DNA of 64,000 nucleotides from Streptomyces sp. NBC_01689 (GCF_036250675.1 NZ_CP109592.1:4712001-4776000); one strand, 5' to 3'. Numbered from the stretch's first letter, positions 36,077 to 44,839 are shown. Notes: a model not told the origin generated them from the letters alone. A program made the numbers and translations.

Positions 36077-36939
36077 GCCGCCTCCGCCCCCTTCACGATG
36101 CGCAGCGCCCACCACAGCCCCACGCCTTCCAGCACCCCGCCGACCAGCAGGCAGCCCAGGCCCGGTCCGCTGTGCAGCAGCACCCGCAGCGGATCCGCTC
36201 CCAGCGCCGTGCCGAGCAGCAGCCCCAGGACCGGGAGCCCCGCGAGCATCACCGCCGTCGACCGCGATCCCGCCAGCTGCGCTCTCAGGTCCGCCCGTTG
36301 GTCGCGCTCCGCGCGCAGCGCCCCTTCCAGGCGGTCGAGTCCCGCCGCGAGACCCGCACCCCGGTCCACGGCCACCCGCCAGCACGCGGCGAGTCCCACC
36401 AGCCCCTCGGCCCCCGGCTGCCGCGCCGCGTCGGTCAGCGCGTCCGGTACGTCCCCGCCGAACCGCGCCGCCGCCAGCACCGCCGGCCGCGCCCCGCCGA
36501 GGCCGCCCGAGTCGTGCGCGGCGTTCAACAGCGCCTCGCCCGGCTGCCGTCCGGCCCGCACCTCACCGGCGAGAGCCCCGCACAGGGCGATCACCGCATC
36601 GCCCCGGCGCTCCCTCTCCCGGTCCGCCTCCCCGGCCCGTCGCACCCTCCGCAGCAACGGCATCCCGGCGGCGCCGAGGAGCAGCGGCACGACCGAGGCT
36701 CCTAGCAACGCGACGGCCGCCCCGGCCACCAGCGACCACGCCTCGGGCCGCACCCGCCCGCGCAGCCGCCGCCATCCCGCCCGCGCCTTCTCCCCCGTCC
36801 ACGGTCCGGCCGCCGGCACGCCGCCCGCGCACAGCAGCCGGGCTCTACGGGCCGCCGCGTCCCAGTCGCTCATCAGCCAGGCGGCCGTTCCGGCGCAGGC
36901 CATGGCCGCCGCCGACATCCCGCCGGTCCCCGTCAGCAC
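36073..36939 (-). CDS. tadB: Type II/IV secretion membrane protein TadB-like
   Basis: A 288-residue T2SF-domain membrane protein. Hydrophobic segments lie at the start (MACAGTAAWLM), at 60-85 (AGAAVALLGASVVPLLLG) and at the end (VMLAGLPVLGLLLGTALGA, GCLLVGGVLEGVGLWWAL). The central cytoplasmic part carries ALAGEVRAGRQPGEALL. The GTG at 36939 is chosen because it has GGGAG 6 nt upstream and overlaps the tadA stop (GTGCTGA); ATG 36918 is the alternative. It is tightly coupled to tadA and tadC. Confidence 0.85.
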   Translation of the reverse strand: MLTGTGGMSAAAMACAGTAAWLMSDWDAAARRARLLCAGGVPAAGPWTGEKARAGWRRLRGRVRPEAWSLVAGAAVALLGASVVPLLLGAAGMPLLRRVRRAGEADRERERRGDAVIALCGALAGEVRAGRQPGEALLNAAHDSGGLGGARPAVLAAARFGGDVPDALTDAARQPGAEGLVGLAACWRVAVDRGAGLAAGLDRLEGALRAERDQRADLRAQLAGSRSTAVMLAGLPVLGLLLGTALGADPLRVLLHSGPGLGCLLVGGVLEGVGLWWALRIVKGAEAA

Positions 36940-38408
36940 GGTCCGCTCCCTTCGTCTCCGTCGTGGAGCAGCCCCCGCAGCCGCTCCCAACCCGGCTCGA
37001 ACGCGAACTCCCGTGCGCCCCAGCGCAGTGCGGGCACCGTCACCACCAGCCCCGACGGCTCGCGCTCCAGGACGTGCACCTCGGCGATGCGCCGCCGCCC
37101 CGTCCGGTCGCGCACGAGGTGCAGGACCACCGACAGCGCCGCCGCCAACTGGCTGTGCAGAGCTGCCCTGTCCAGCCCGGCAGCGGTGCCCAGCGCCTCC
37201 AGGCGGGCCGGTACCTGCGCCGCCGCGTTCGCGTGCACTGTTCCGCAGCCGCCCTCGTGGCCCGTGTTGAGCGCCGCCAGCAGCGACACGACCTCCGGGC
37301 CGCGGACCTCGCCCACGACCAGCCGGTCCGGTCTCATGCGCAGCGCCTGGCGGACCAGGTCCTGCAGCGTGACCAGCCCGGCGCCCTCCTGGTTGGCGGG
37401 CCTGCCCTCCAGCCGGACCACATGGGGATGGTCGGGCCGCAGCTCCGCCGAGTCCTCGGCCAGCACGATCCGCTCCCCCGGACCGACCAGCCCGAGCAGC
37501 GCGCTCAGCAGCGTCGTCTTGCCCGAGCCGGTGCCCCCGCTGATCAGGAAGGACAGCCGGGCCTCCAGCAGGGCCCGCAGCACCCGGTCCCCGTCCGGCG
37601 GCACCGTCCCGGCGGCCACCAGTTCGTCGAGCGTGAACGCGCGCGGCCGTACGACGCGCAGCGACAGACAGGTCGAACCGACGGCGACCGGGGGCAGCAC
37701 CGCGTGCAGCCGGGTGCCGTCCGGGAGCCGGGCGTCGACCCAGGGGCGCGCGTCGTCGAGCCTGCGCCCGGCCACGGCCGCGAGACGCTGCGCGAGGCGT
37801 CGTACGGCCGCCGCGTCCGGGAAGGAGACAGCTGTCAGCTCCAGGCCTCCGCCACGGTCGACCCAGACCCGGTCGGGCGCGGACACCAGGACGTCGGTGA
37901 CCGACGGGTCGGCGAGCAACGGCTCGAGTGGTCCGCTGCCGACCAGCTCGGAACGCAACTGCCGTGCCGCCCCGAGCACTTCCGCGTCGCCGAGGACTCG
38001 TCCCTGGGCGCGCAGGGCCTGTGCCACGCGCGCGGGTGTGGGCTCGGCTCCGCTCTCGGCGAGCCACCGCCGTACACCGTCCAACAGCTCCCGGCGCTCG
38101 GTACGTTCCGGGTGTCCCACGCGGCCCATGTGTCCCGCCCGAGCCATGCTCCCTGGCGGACCGGCCCTCCCTCCCGGCGCCACCGATCCCATGTGTCCAC
38201 GCGGTCCCGAGAGGCCTGACGGTTCCAGAAGCCCCGACGGCGCCTGCCGTCCTGGTGGCACCGACCGTCCTGGTGGTGCGGGTCGCCCGGCCGGTCCGGC
38301 CCGTGCCGTCCGCCGTGGCCGCTCCGCCGGGTCCTCGGGCCGGCCCGGTGCCGTGGGTCCGCCCAGGGTCACGCCGCGGTGTGTCCTCGTGTCGATGTCC
38401 CGGTTCAC
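36933..38408 (-). CDS. tadA: Pilus assembly ATPase TadA/CpaF
   Basis: A 491-residue secretion ATPase of the VirB11/CpaF class. It powers assembly of Flp pili. The C-terminal ATPase core has Walker A ISGGTGSGKTT, the Asp box AEDSAELRPDHPHVVRLE, Walker B RPDRLVVGEVRGPE and the His box GHEGGCGTVHAN. The first about 105 residues are unusual: rich in Gly, Pro and Arg, with collagen-like GxP/GPP steps (GRPAPPGRSVPPG, GGRAGPPGSMARAG). GTG 38408 overlaps the ssd stop (GTGA), with GGAGGG upstream. Confidence 0.93.
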   Translation of the reverse strand: MNRDIDTRTHRGVTLGGPTAPGRPEDPAERPRRTARAGPAGRPAPPGRSVPPGRQAPSGLLEPSGLSGPRGHMGSVAPGGRAGPPGSMARAGHMGRVGHPERTERRELLDGVRRWLAESGAEPTPARVAQALRAQGRVLGDAEVLGAARQLRSELVGSGPLEPLLADPSVTDVLVSAPDRVWVDRGGGLELTAVSFPDAAAVRRLAQRLAAVAGRRLDDARPWVDARLPDGTRLHAVLPPVAVGSTCLSLRVVRPRAFTLDELVAAGTVPPDGDRVLRALLEARLSFLISGGTGSGKTTLLSALLGLVGPGERIVLAEDSAELRPDHPHVVRLEGRPANQEGAGLVTLQDLVRQALRMRPDRLVVGEVRGPEVVSLLAALNTGHEGGCGTVHANAAAQVPARLEALGTAAGLDRAALHSQLAAALSVVLHLVRDRTGRRRIAEVHVLEREPSGLVVTVPALRWGAREFAFEPGWERLRGLLHDGDEGSGPC

Positions 38409-39499
38409 GAGCCACCGCCCTCCCTCGCCACCCGCTCCCAGAAGGTGGCGCAGAACCGGGCGAGCGGGCCTCGTACCGCTCCGCCGGGTGGCACGCCGGT
38501 GTCCGGCCGCGGTGATTCGGCGGGCACCTCACCCACCAGGGGAAGTCCCAGCAGCCGTGCCACCTCGCGGTCGTCGAGCCCCGGTGCGTAGGGGCCCCGG
38601 ACCGCCACGCGCAGATCACGCAGGACCATGCCGACCGCGGACGACACCCGTCCGGCCGCCGCGATCGCGCGCAGGTCGGCGGGGACGACCAGCACTCCGA
38701 GGTCGAGCTGGGCCAGCGCCTCCGCGACACCGTCGTCGACGCGGCGGGGCAGGTCCACGACGACCGCGCCGCCCCTCCGTCTGGCCGCGGCCAGCACGGC
38801 GCGGACCGCCTGCGACGGGACGACGACGGAGTCGCCCCGGTCCCAGCTGAGGACGCGCAGCGCGTGCAGTTCGGGCAGGGACTCCTCCAGCGCGCCGCCG
38901 CCGACCCGGCCCCGGGAGGCGGCGAACGCCGGCCAGCGCAGGCCTTCGACCGCCTCTCCGCCGAGCAGTACGTCGAGTCCGCCGCCCAGGGGATCCGCGT
39001 CCACGAGGAGGGTGCGGCGCCCCTCGCGCGCCGAGGTGACGGCGAGCGCGCAGGCGAGCGTGGACGCCCCCGCTCCGCCCCGGCCGCCGATCACGCCCAC
39101 CGTGAGGGCCGGGCGCCCGACGCCCTCGGCCACGTCGGCGATGCGGTCGACCAGCCACTGCTCGCCGTCGGGCAGCATCAGGACATGGTCGGCGCCGATC
39201 TCCACGGCCCGCCGCCAGACACCCGAGTCGTCCTGGTCCCGCCCGACCAGCACCACCCCGCGCCGGCGCGCGGCGCCGCGCACCCGCCGCGCGGCGTCGT
39301 CACCGACCAGCACCAGTGGTGCCGCCTCCCAGCTCCCTCCGCGCTCGGGCACACCGTGGTGCACCTCCGGCCTCGCGCCCGCCGCCGCGCACAGCCGCAG
39401 CAGGTCGTCGAGGAGTTCGACGTCCTCCGTGACGATCAGTGGTCCGCCCTGCCGCCCGTCGGCGGCGGGCGGCTCGTCGTGTGTGATGGCTCCCGCCAC
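38405..39499 (-). CDS. ssd: Septum-site determining / CpaE-like ATPase
   Basis: A 364-residue protein of the MinD/ParA superfamily, matching actinobacterial Ssd (M. tuberculosis Rv3660c) and TadZ/CpaE. Its N-terminal part is a receiver-like domain (PLIVTEDVELLDDLLRLC, VVLVGRDQDD). The ATPase part has a deviant Walker A GGRGGAGASTLACAL, with Ala-Ser where MinD has Gly-Lys-Thr, and VDADPLGGGLDVLL. In other tad systems CpaE/TadZ places the pilus machine at the cell pole. GTG 39499 is chosen with GGAG four bases upstream; a longer TTG start exists at 39637. It heads the operon that runs into tadA. Confidence 0.85.
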   Translation of the reverse strand: MAGAITHDEPPAADGRQGGPLIVTEDVELLDDLLRLCAAAGARPEVHHGVPERGGSWEAAPLVLVGDDAARRVRGAARRRGVVLVGRDQDDSGVWRRAVEIGADHVLMLPDGEQWLVDRIADVAEGVGRPALTVGVIGGRGGAGASTLACALAVTSAREGRRTLLVDADPLGGGLDVLLGGEAVEGLRWPAFAASRGRVGGGALEESLPELHALRVLSWDRGDSVVVPSQAVRAVLAAARRRGGAVVVDLPRRVDDGVAEALAQLDLGVLVVPADLRAIAAAGRVSSAVGMVLRDLRVAVRGPYAPGLDDREVARLLGLPLVGEVPAESPRPDTGVPPGGAVRGPLARFCATFWERVAREGGGS

Positions 39500-39925
39500 G
39501 ATCTCCAGCCCCCTTCGCTGCTTCCCGCACGGAGCCCGCGAGGTTGCCCGCGGACCCGTGATTCCCGTCCGTACGGAGAACCGACGAGCGGCCTCCATAT
39601 GAACGGCCGACACGAACCGGCCAAACGCGTCCCACAAACGGAACCGGCCGTGAACTCGCCGCGAGGAACTCGCCGCGAGCGGGACGCGCTGGAATCACGG
39701 TGCAGCGATCCGGAAAATCGTGTGGATCTTGGTCGATAACTGTGGACAACTCAGTGGTTGTGAATATCGCCTTCACCCTTAGCGGAAGCCTGTGTACGAC
39801 TTCCGCGGAGCAGCGGACCGACTACCCACAGTGATGAATCATGCGCATGCCGAAGGGACCGGCGCAGCGGCGACAAGAGGGGTTCAGGGTCACGCAAGGG
39901 AGGGTGAAAACCCATCCGGACATGC

Positions 39926-39991
39926 GACGACCCCCGCCGGGGGGGAGAGCGGGGGTCGTCCCCACGGCCGACTCGGGGGGGGAGGAGTCGG
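39926..39991 (-). ncRNA. 6C small RNA
   Basis: Two hairpins read on the minus strand. The first stem, CCGACTC/GAGTCGG (39968-39974 with 39985-39991), exposes eight C in its loop. The second stem, GACGACCCCCGC with its complement (39926-39937 with 39949-39960), exposes seven C. Two C-rich loops of at least six C define the actinobacterial 6C RNA. It lies between ssd and a HAD gene on the minus strand, as in M. tuberculosis (between Rv3660c and Rv3661) and in Streptomyces (from memory). The exact 5' end is not settled; the core is given. It is thought to act by pairing with G-rich target mRNAs. Confidence 0.88.
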
Positions 39992-40107
39992 ACCGGGTTA
40001 GCACGGTCGCGAACGATCCGTGACTTCCATGGTGTACCCGAGAGCCCTCTCAGGCAAACCCACGCGCCCCACACTAGCCCGAATGGCGGGCGCCTATGCT
40101 CGGGCTC

Positions 40108-40929
40108 GTGGAAAACCACTCCTTGCCTCGCACAGCAGCCTTCTTCGACCTGGACAAGACGGTCATTGCGAAGTCGAGCACGCTCACGTTCAGCAAGTCG
40201 TTCTACCAAGGCGGGCTGATCAACCGCAGGGCCGTCCTGCGCACCGCGTACACCCAGTTCGTGTTCATGGCGGGCGGCGCGGACCACGACCAGATGGAAC
40301 GGATGCGCTCCTACCTGTCCGGGCTCTGCCGCGGCTGGAACGTCCAGCAGGTCAAGGAGATCGTCGCCGAGACGCTGCACGATCTGATCGACCCGATCAT
40401 CTACGACGAGGCCGCCTCGCTCATCGAGGAGCACCACACCGCAGGACGCGACGTCGTGATCGTGTCCACGTCGGGAGCGGAGGTGGTCGAGCCCATCGGG
40501 GAGCTGCTCGGCGCCGACCGGGTGGTGGCCACCCGGATGGTCGTGGGCGAGGACGGCTGCTTCACCGGGGAGGTGGAGTACTACGCCTACGGGCCGACGA
40601 AGGCCGAGGCCGTGAAGGAGCTGGCCGCGTCCGAGGGATACGACCTGGCGCGGTGCTACGCGTACAGCGACTCGGCGACCGACGTCCCGATGCTGGAGTC
40701 CGTCGGACATCCCCATGCCGTGAACCCGGACCGCACGCTGCGGCGCGAGGCGGTCGCGCGGGGGTGGCCCGTCCTGGACTTCCACCGTCCGGTGCGGCTC
40801 AAGCAGCGGCTGCCCGCGCTGTCGGTCCCGCCGCGCCCCGCGCTCGTCGCGGCCGCGGCGATAGGTGCGGCGGCGGCCACGGCCGGACTGGTCTGGTACG
40901 CGAGCAGACGGCGCGCCACGGCGTCGTGA
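40108..40929 (+). CDS. HAD-IB family phosphatase
   Basis: A 273-residue HAD hydrolase of the SerB-like class. Motif I is FFDLDKTVI with two catalytic Asp, motif II VIVSTSGAE, the Lys in GPTKAEAV, and motif IV YSDSATDVPML. A C-terminal hydrophobic helix (ALVAAAAIGAAAATAGLVWY) probably anchors it to the membrane. The S. coelicolor orthologue is annotated as a morphological differentiation-associated protein (from memory). GTG 40108 is taken because TATGCT lies 7 nt upstream with no ribosome-binding site, i.e. leaderless; ATG 40096 would fall in that hexamer. It is divergent from the 6C RNA. The substrate is unknown. Confidence 0.88.
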   Translation: MENHSLPRTAAFFDLDKTVIAKSSTLTFSKSFYQGGLINRRAVLRTAYTQFVFMAGGADHDQMERMRSYLSGLCRGWNVQQVKEIVAETLHDLIDPIIYDEAASLIEEHHTAGRDVVIVSTSGAEVVEPIGELLGADRVVATRMVVGEDGCFTGEVEYYAYGPTKAEAVKELAASEGYDLARCYAYSDSATDVPMLESVGHPHAVNPDRTLRREAVARGWPVLDFHRPVRLKQRLPALSVPPRPALVAAAAIGAAAATAGLVWYASRRRATAS

Positions 40930-41166
40930 CAGCGGCGCGCCACGGCGGCGGGAGGCTGTCGCGCGGGACATATCTGTCCGCGCAGCGGGGGCGCGATTCC
41001 CGCCCGGTCCCGCCCGATTCAGAGGCCTTTGAACCTAAAAGTAAAGAAGTGCGGTCAGGGGTTCCGCTTCCTCCGGACCTGGAGTAGAAAGGTTTTAACG
41101 GCCCGCGAGACCAAGGACATCCGAAAGGATCACCTTAAAACTCAACCAAGGCCCCACGGACCGAGC

Positions 41167-41277
41167 ATGGACACCAGGCACCCACGCGACGTCGACCCGT
41201 CGATTACGGGCCAGCCGCACCAGGTGACGGGCAGCAGTTCCCGACCTGATGGGCAACACATCGAGGACGCTTGGTAA
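41167..41277 (+). CDS. Possible small protein, 36 residues
   Basis: An open frame MDTRHPRDVDPSITG... of 36 residues begins at ATG 41167 in the 408-bp gap between the HAD gene and the convergent Fic-like gene. The region just upstream (41030-41140) is unusually AT-rich. No good ribosome-binding site is present. A strong hairpin follows 16 bp after its stop, which could end a short transcript. It could also be an untranslated RNA or nothing. Confidence 0.2.
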   Translation: MDTRHPRDVDPSITGQPHQVTGSSSRPDGQHIEDAW

Positions 41278-41293
41278 CCCGGTGAGCATGCCA

Positions 41294-41321
41294 GCGGCGG
41301 TACGAGAACTCGTACCGCCGC
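41294..41321. terminator. Bidirectional terminator
   Basis: A perfect 13-bp stem GCGGCGGTACGAG with its complement leaves two bases in the middle. It stands between the HAD gene or small transcript (plus) and the Fic-like gene (minus stop 41338), so it can serve both directions. Confidence 0.8.
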
Positions 41322-41337
41322 AACCCTGTTCCGGGAC

Positions 41338-42162
41338 CTACGCCGCGCCGCGCTGAAGCGCCTCGCAGACGGCCGTCGACTCCCTGGCCCCCAGTCCGGC
41401 CGCCTCGCCGCAGTGGGCGATCCAGGCCGCCATGCCGCGCGGGGTGCCCGACACATAACCCTCCAGGGCGGCCACGTAGGCCGCGCGGCCGAGTTCGGCG
41501 TGACCGACCTCCGCCGGACAGACGGACTTCGGGTCGAGGCCGCTGCCGATCAGCACGATGCGCTCCGCCGCCCGGGCGACCAGGCCGTTGTGGGTGCCGA
41601 AGGGGCGCAGGGCGAGCAGTTCGCCGTGCACCACGGCCGCCGTGACGAGGGCCGGGGCCGCGCCGCCCGCGATGATCAGCCGGGAGAGCCCCTCCAGCCG
41701 GCCGGCCACCTCGGCCGCGCCCGGCAGCGGCAGTTCGACGAGCGGCTCGTCGACCGGTTCGCCGTCCTGGCGCGGCCGGCCGACCGCGTCCTCCCCGTCC
41801 GCTGCCGCGACCAGGTGCAGCCGCGCCAGCACCCGGAGGGGCGACTGCCGCCAGATGGACAGCAGTTGGCCGGACTCGGCGGTCAGCCGGAGGGCCGCGC
41901 CGACCGTGCGCGCCTCGTCGTCCCCACTGAAGTCGGTGCGCCGGCGCACCTCTTCGAGAGCCCAGTCGGCCCCGGACAGCGCCGCGGAGCCGCGTGCACC
42001 ACGCAGCGCGGCCTCGGAAGTGATCTCGTTGCTGCGACGTCGCATGATCCGGTGCCCGTAGACCCGGTCCACCGCCTTGCGGACGGACTCCACGGATTCG
42101 GCCACCCCGGGCAGCGAGGCCAGGGTCGCGAGCGGATCGGCGGTCGCGCCTGTCGTACTCAT
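41338..42162 (-). CDS. Degenerate Fic-fold protein
   Basis: A 274-residue cytoplasmic protein, related to proteins annotated as oxidoreductases in Streptomyces. The region VVHGELLALRPFGTHNGLVA followed by RAAER aligns with a Fic core (HPFxxGNGRxxR). The catalytic His is replaced by Arg, and GNGR by HNGL, so AMP-transfer is unlikely. The N-terminal portion has SAALSGADWALEEVRR, similar to the Fic inhibitory helix region. The start is ATG 42162, with TAGTGT 7 nt upstream and no ribosome-binding site. That codon lies in the centre of a perfect 22-bp palindrome. Divergent from the ATPase gene at 42263. Function unknown; the Fic link is by pattern only. Confidence 0.65.
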   Translation of the reverse strand: MSTTGATADPLATLASLPGVAESVESVRKAVDRVYGHRIMRRRSNEITSEAALRGARGSAALSGADWALEEVRRRTDFSGDDEARTVGAALRLTAESGQLLSIWRQSPLRVLARLHLVAAADGEDAVGRPRQDGEPVDEPLVELPLPGAAEVAGRLEGLSRLIIAGGAAPALVTAAVVHGELLALRPFGTHNGLVARAAERIVLIGSGLDPKSVCPAEVGHAELGRAAYVAALEGYVSGTPRGMAAWIAHCGEAAGLGARESTAVCEALQRGAA

Positions 42163-42172
42163 GAGTACGACA
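42151..42172. promoter_or_regulatory. Perfect 22-bp palindrome over start codon
   Basis: An 11-bp half-site TGTCGTACTCA is followed immediately by its exact complement. It covers the start codon of the Fic-like gene and overlaps the proposed -10 TAGTGT (42170-42175). This is the size and symmetry of a TetR- or GntR-type operator. The divergent gene starts 91 bp away and could also be controlled. Since codons 1-4 lie within it, protein coding and operator share the same bases. Confidence 0.65.
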
Positions 42173-42262
42173 CTACGCACCCCGCCGCCCGCCCCACGAA
42201 GGAGTGGTCTTCTTCACCCCGCCCGAACACGTTGAGCCACTGACCCACTACGCTTGGTGAAC

Positions 42263-43243
42263 ATGAAAATTGCTTTCGTGGGGAAGGGCGGCAGCGGCAA
42301 GACCACGCTGTCCGCCCTGTTCGTCCGCCATCTCGCCGCCTCGGGCGCGCCGGTCGTCGCGGTGGACGCGGACATCAACCAGCACCTCGGGGCAGCACTC
42401 GGGCTCGACGAGGAGGTGGCCGTCGCGTTGCCCGCCATGGGTGCGCGACTGCCCCTGATCAAGGACTACCTGCGCGGTTCCAACCAGCGGATCGCGTCCG
42501 CCGCGACGATGATCAAGACGACCCCGCCCGGCGAGGGGTCCAGGCTGCTGCGGGTGCGGGAGAACAACCCCGTGTTCGACGCCTGCGCGCGCCCGGTGGA
42601 ACTCGACGGCGGCGACGCCCGTTTGATGGTCACCGGCCCATTCACCGAGGCCGATCTCGGAGTCTCCTGCTACCACTCCAAGACCGGCGCGGTGGAGCTC
42701 TGCCTGAACCACCTCGTCGACGGCCGCGACGAATACGTGGTGGTCGACATGACCGCGGGCTCCGACTCCTTCGCGTCCGGCATGTTCACCCGCTTCGACA
42801 TGACGTTCCTCGTGGCCGAGCCGACCCGGAAGGGGGTCTCCGTCTACCGCCAGTACAAGGAGTACGCCCGCGACTTCAAAGTCGCACTCAAGGTCGTCGG
42901 CAACAAGGTGCAGAGCCAGGACGACATCGACTTCTTGCGCGCCGAGGTCGGGAACGACCTGCTGGTCACGGTCGGGCACTCCGACTGGGTGCGCGCCATG
43001 GAGAAGGGCCGTCCGCCCCGGTTCGAGCACCTGGAGGACGCCAACCGCCGTTCCCTGCGCACCCTGCAGGAGGCCGCGGACGCCACGTACGAGCTGCGGG
43101 ACTGGGAGCGCTACACGCGCCAGATGGTGCACTTCCACCTGAAGAACGCGAGCAGTTGGGCCAACGAGAGGACCGGGGCGGACCTGGCGGCGCAGGTCGA
43201 CCCCGGGTTCGTCCTCGGTGAGGGGCTGGTGGCTACGGCCTGA
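42263..43243 (+). CDS. MinD/CooC-like P-loop ATPase
   Basis: A 326-residue deviant-Walker ATPase. MKIAFVGKGGSGKTTLS contains the KGGxGKT(T) signature. VDADINQHLGAALG is the switch I Asp. VVVDMTAGSDSFASGMF is the Walker B region, and VVGNKVQSQDD is the NK base-recognition motif. The family includes CooC, which inserts nickel or other metals, and MinD; the substrate here is unknown. ATG 42263 is taken because TACGCT (42249-42254) lies 8 nt upstream, as in leaderless transcripts. GTG 42257 and TTG 42254 are alternatives. The tail overlaps the convergent deacetylase gene by 11 bp. Confidence 0.82.
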   Translation: MKIAFVGKGGSGKTTLSALFVRHLAASGAPVVAVDADINQHLGAALGLDEEVAVALPAMGARLPLIKDYLRGSNQRIASAATMIKTTPPGEGSRLLRVRENNPVFDACARPVELDGGDARLMVTGPFTEADLGVSCYHSKTGAVELCLNHLVDGRDEYVVVDMTAGSDSFASGMFTRFDMTFLVAEPTRKGVSVYRQYKEYARDFKVALKVVGNKVQSQDDIDFLRAEVGNDLLVTVGHSDWVRAMEKGRPPRFEHLEDANRRSLRTLQEAADATYELRDWERYTRQMVHFHLKNASSWANERTGADLAAQVDPGFVLGEGLVATA

Positions 43244-44504
43244 CCGCCGGCGCCCCGGGGACCCCCTTCGGGGCGGGGGCCGGGCGCCTGGACAGGAAGG
43301 ACGCCCAGCCCTGCTTGGGGGCCTGCCCGACGTTGAGGCCACGCAGCTTGTCCAGCGTGGCCGGGTCCTGGGCGTCGAGCCAGTCGGCGAGCCGGCGGAA
43401 CGAGACGCAGCGCACGTCGGCCCTCGTGCACACCTTCTCGATGACCTGGTCGAGGGCGCGCATGTAGGTGCCGCCGTTCCAGGACTCGAAGTGGTTGCCG
43501 ATGATCAGCGGGGCGCGGTTGCCGTCATAGGCGCGCCGGAAGCCCTTGAGCAGGCTGTCCCGGACCTCGTCGCCCCAGGTCCGCCGCTTGGCGGGGTCCC
43601 CCTGGGTCAGGGTGCCCGACTGGTTGACCATGAAGTTGTAGTCCATGGCGAGCTGCTCGTAGGAGTGGCCGGCGAAGGGTACGAGCTGCATCGACAGGTC
43701 CCACAGGCCCCCCTTCCTGCTGGGCCAGACCTGGTTGGCGACACCGCTCGTGTCGTAGCGGAAGCCCAGTTGCCGGGCGGCCTTCACGAAGTTCTTCCGG
43801 CCCTCCAGACACGGTGTGCGGCCGCCGATGAGCTCCTTGTCGTAGTCGAAGGGCAGCGAGGGGACGTCCTTCATCCCCGTGTTGGTCCGCCAGGACCTCA
43901 CGAACGACTTCGCCTGGGCGATCTCGCTCCTCCACTCCGCCACCGACCACTCGCTGACGCCGCCCGGCCCGCAGAAGTTGCCGTTGAAGTGCGTACCGAT
44001 CTCGTTGCCGTCCAGCCACGCGCCCCGCAGCTGCCCCAGCGTGTTCCTGATGCCCTCGGCGTCGTTGAAGCCGATCTCCGAGGTGCCCGGCGAGTGGCCC
44101 GGCGGCCGGTACAGTTCCCGCCTGCTCTCCGGAAGGAGGTACACACCGCTCAGGAAGTACGTCATCGTCGCCCGGTTGGCCTTGGCGACCTTCCGGACGT
44201 GCGAGAAGAGTTTCCGGCCGTCCTCACCGGCGCCGTCCCACGAGAAGACCACGAACTGCGGGGGCTTCTGTCCCGGCTTCAGTTTGTCGGGAGCGGGCAG
44301 GTGCGGCTGCGCCCCGGTGTACGCGGTGGAGCCGTCGCCGATCAGCCGGGGGGCTCCCTGCGGTCCCGCGGCCCCCGGCACGGCCGCCGCCGGACCGTGC
44401 GCGCCCTCCTTGGAACCGGTGGCACCGGTGCCGCACCCGACGAGCGCCGCGCCGCAGACCGCGGCCAGTGCCACCCCCGCGGCGATCCTGTGGGTCGTGG
44501 CCAT
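43233..44504 (-). CDS. Lipoprotein polysaccharide deacetylase
   Basis: A 423-residue secreted lipoprotein with lipobox LVGC after a hydrophobic signal (IAAGVALAAVCGAALVG) and a Gly/Ala/Pro-rich linker. The catalytic region resembles NodB-type deacetylases: FVVFSWDGAGED, GNEIGTHFNGNFCGPGG with metal-binding His, and the late IIGNHFESWNGG. The fold suggests removal of acetyl or N-acetyl groups from a cell-wall or capsule polymer. ATG 44504 has GGCGGAG directly ahead. It forms a monocistronic unit, convergent with the ATPase gene. Substrate not known. Confidence 0.82.
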   Translation of the reverse strand: MATTHRIAAGVALAAVCGAALVGCGTGATGSKEGAHGPAAAVPGAAGPQGAPRLIGDGSTAYTGAQPHLPAPDKLKPGQKPPQFVVFSWDGAGEDGRKLFSHVRKVAKANRATMTYFLSGVYLLPESRRELYRPPGHSPGTSEIGFNDAEGIRNTLGQLRGAWLDGNEIGTHFNGNFCGPGGVSEWSVAEWRSEIAQAKSFVRSWRTNTGMKDVPSLPFDYDKELIGGRTPCLEGRKNFVKAARQLGFRYDTSGVANQVWPSRKGGLWDLSMQLVPFAGHSYEQLAMDYNFMVNQSGTLTQGDPAKRRTWGDEVRDSLLKGFRRAYDGNRAPLIIGNHFESWNGGTYMRALDQVIEKVCTRADVRCVSFRRLADWLDAQDPATLDKLRGLNVGQAPKQGWASFLSRRPAPAPKGVPGAPAVRP

Positions 44505-44839
44505 CTCCGCCCACCTTCTTCCTTCGGTCGGGGCGCCGCCGTCGAGGGCGCCCTGCGAGATCCGCAGCGAATACCGACAGCGCCGCCAACGTCGCACGAG
44601 ACCGGGACCAGATAAGTAAGACGAGCCGATGAAATACCCCCTTCACCCCCGAGAGTGATTTATTGCCCCATTTGCGAGGAAAATCCCCAGAAGGCCTTTA
44701 CTCTGCATTACGATCTATTTACCGATCGTTGAAGATCCCGCCGCTGTACGCCGTGACCCACGGCCGCGATCCGCCCCCCCGCCTCCCTGGCCCGGGGGAC
44801 CACCTGTTCCGCGACCGCGCCGCCCCGGAGGAGACGGGA

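Noticed and set aside
39792..40023. Small frames on both strands around the ssd-HAD gap
   Set aside because: They overlap the 6C RNA hairpins, which explain the sequence better.
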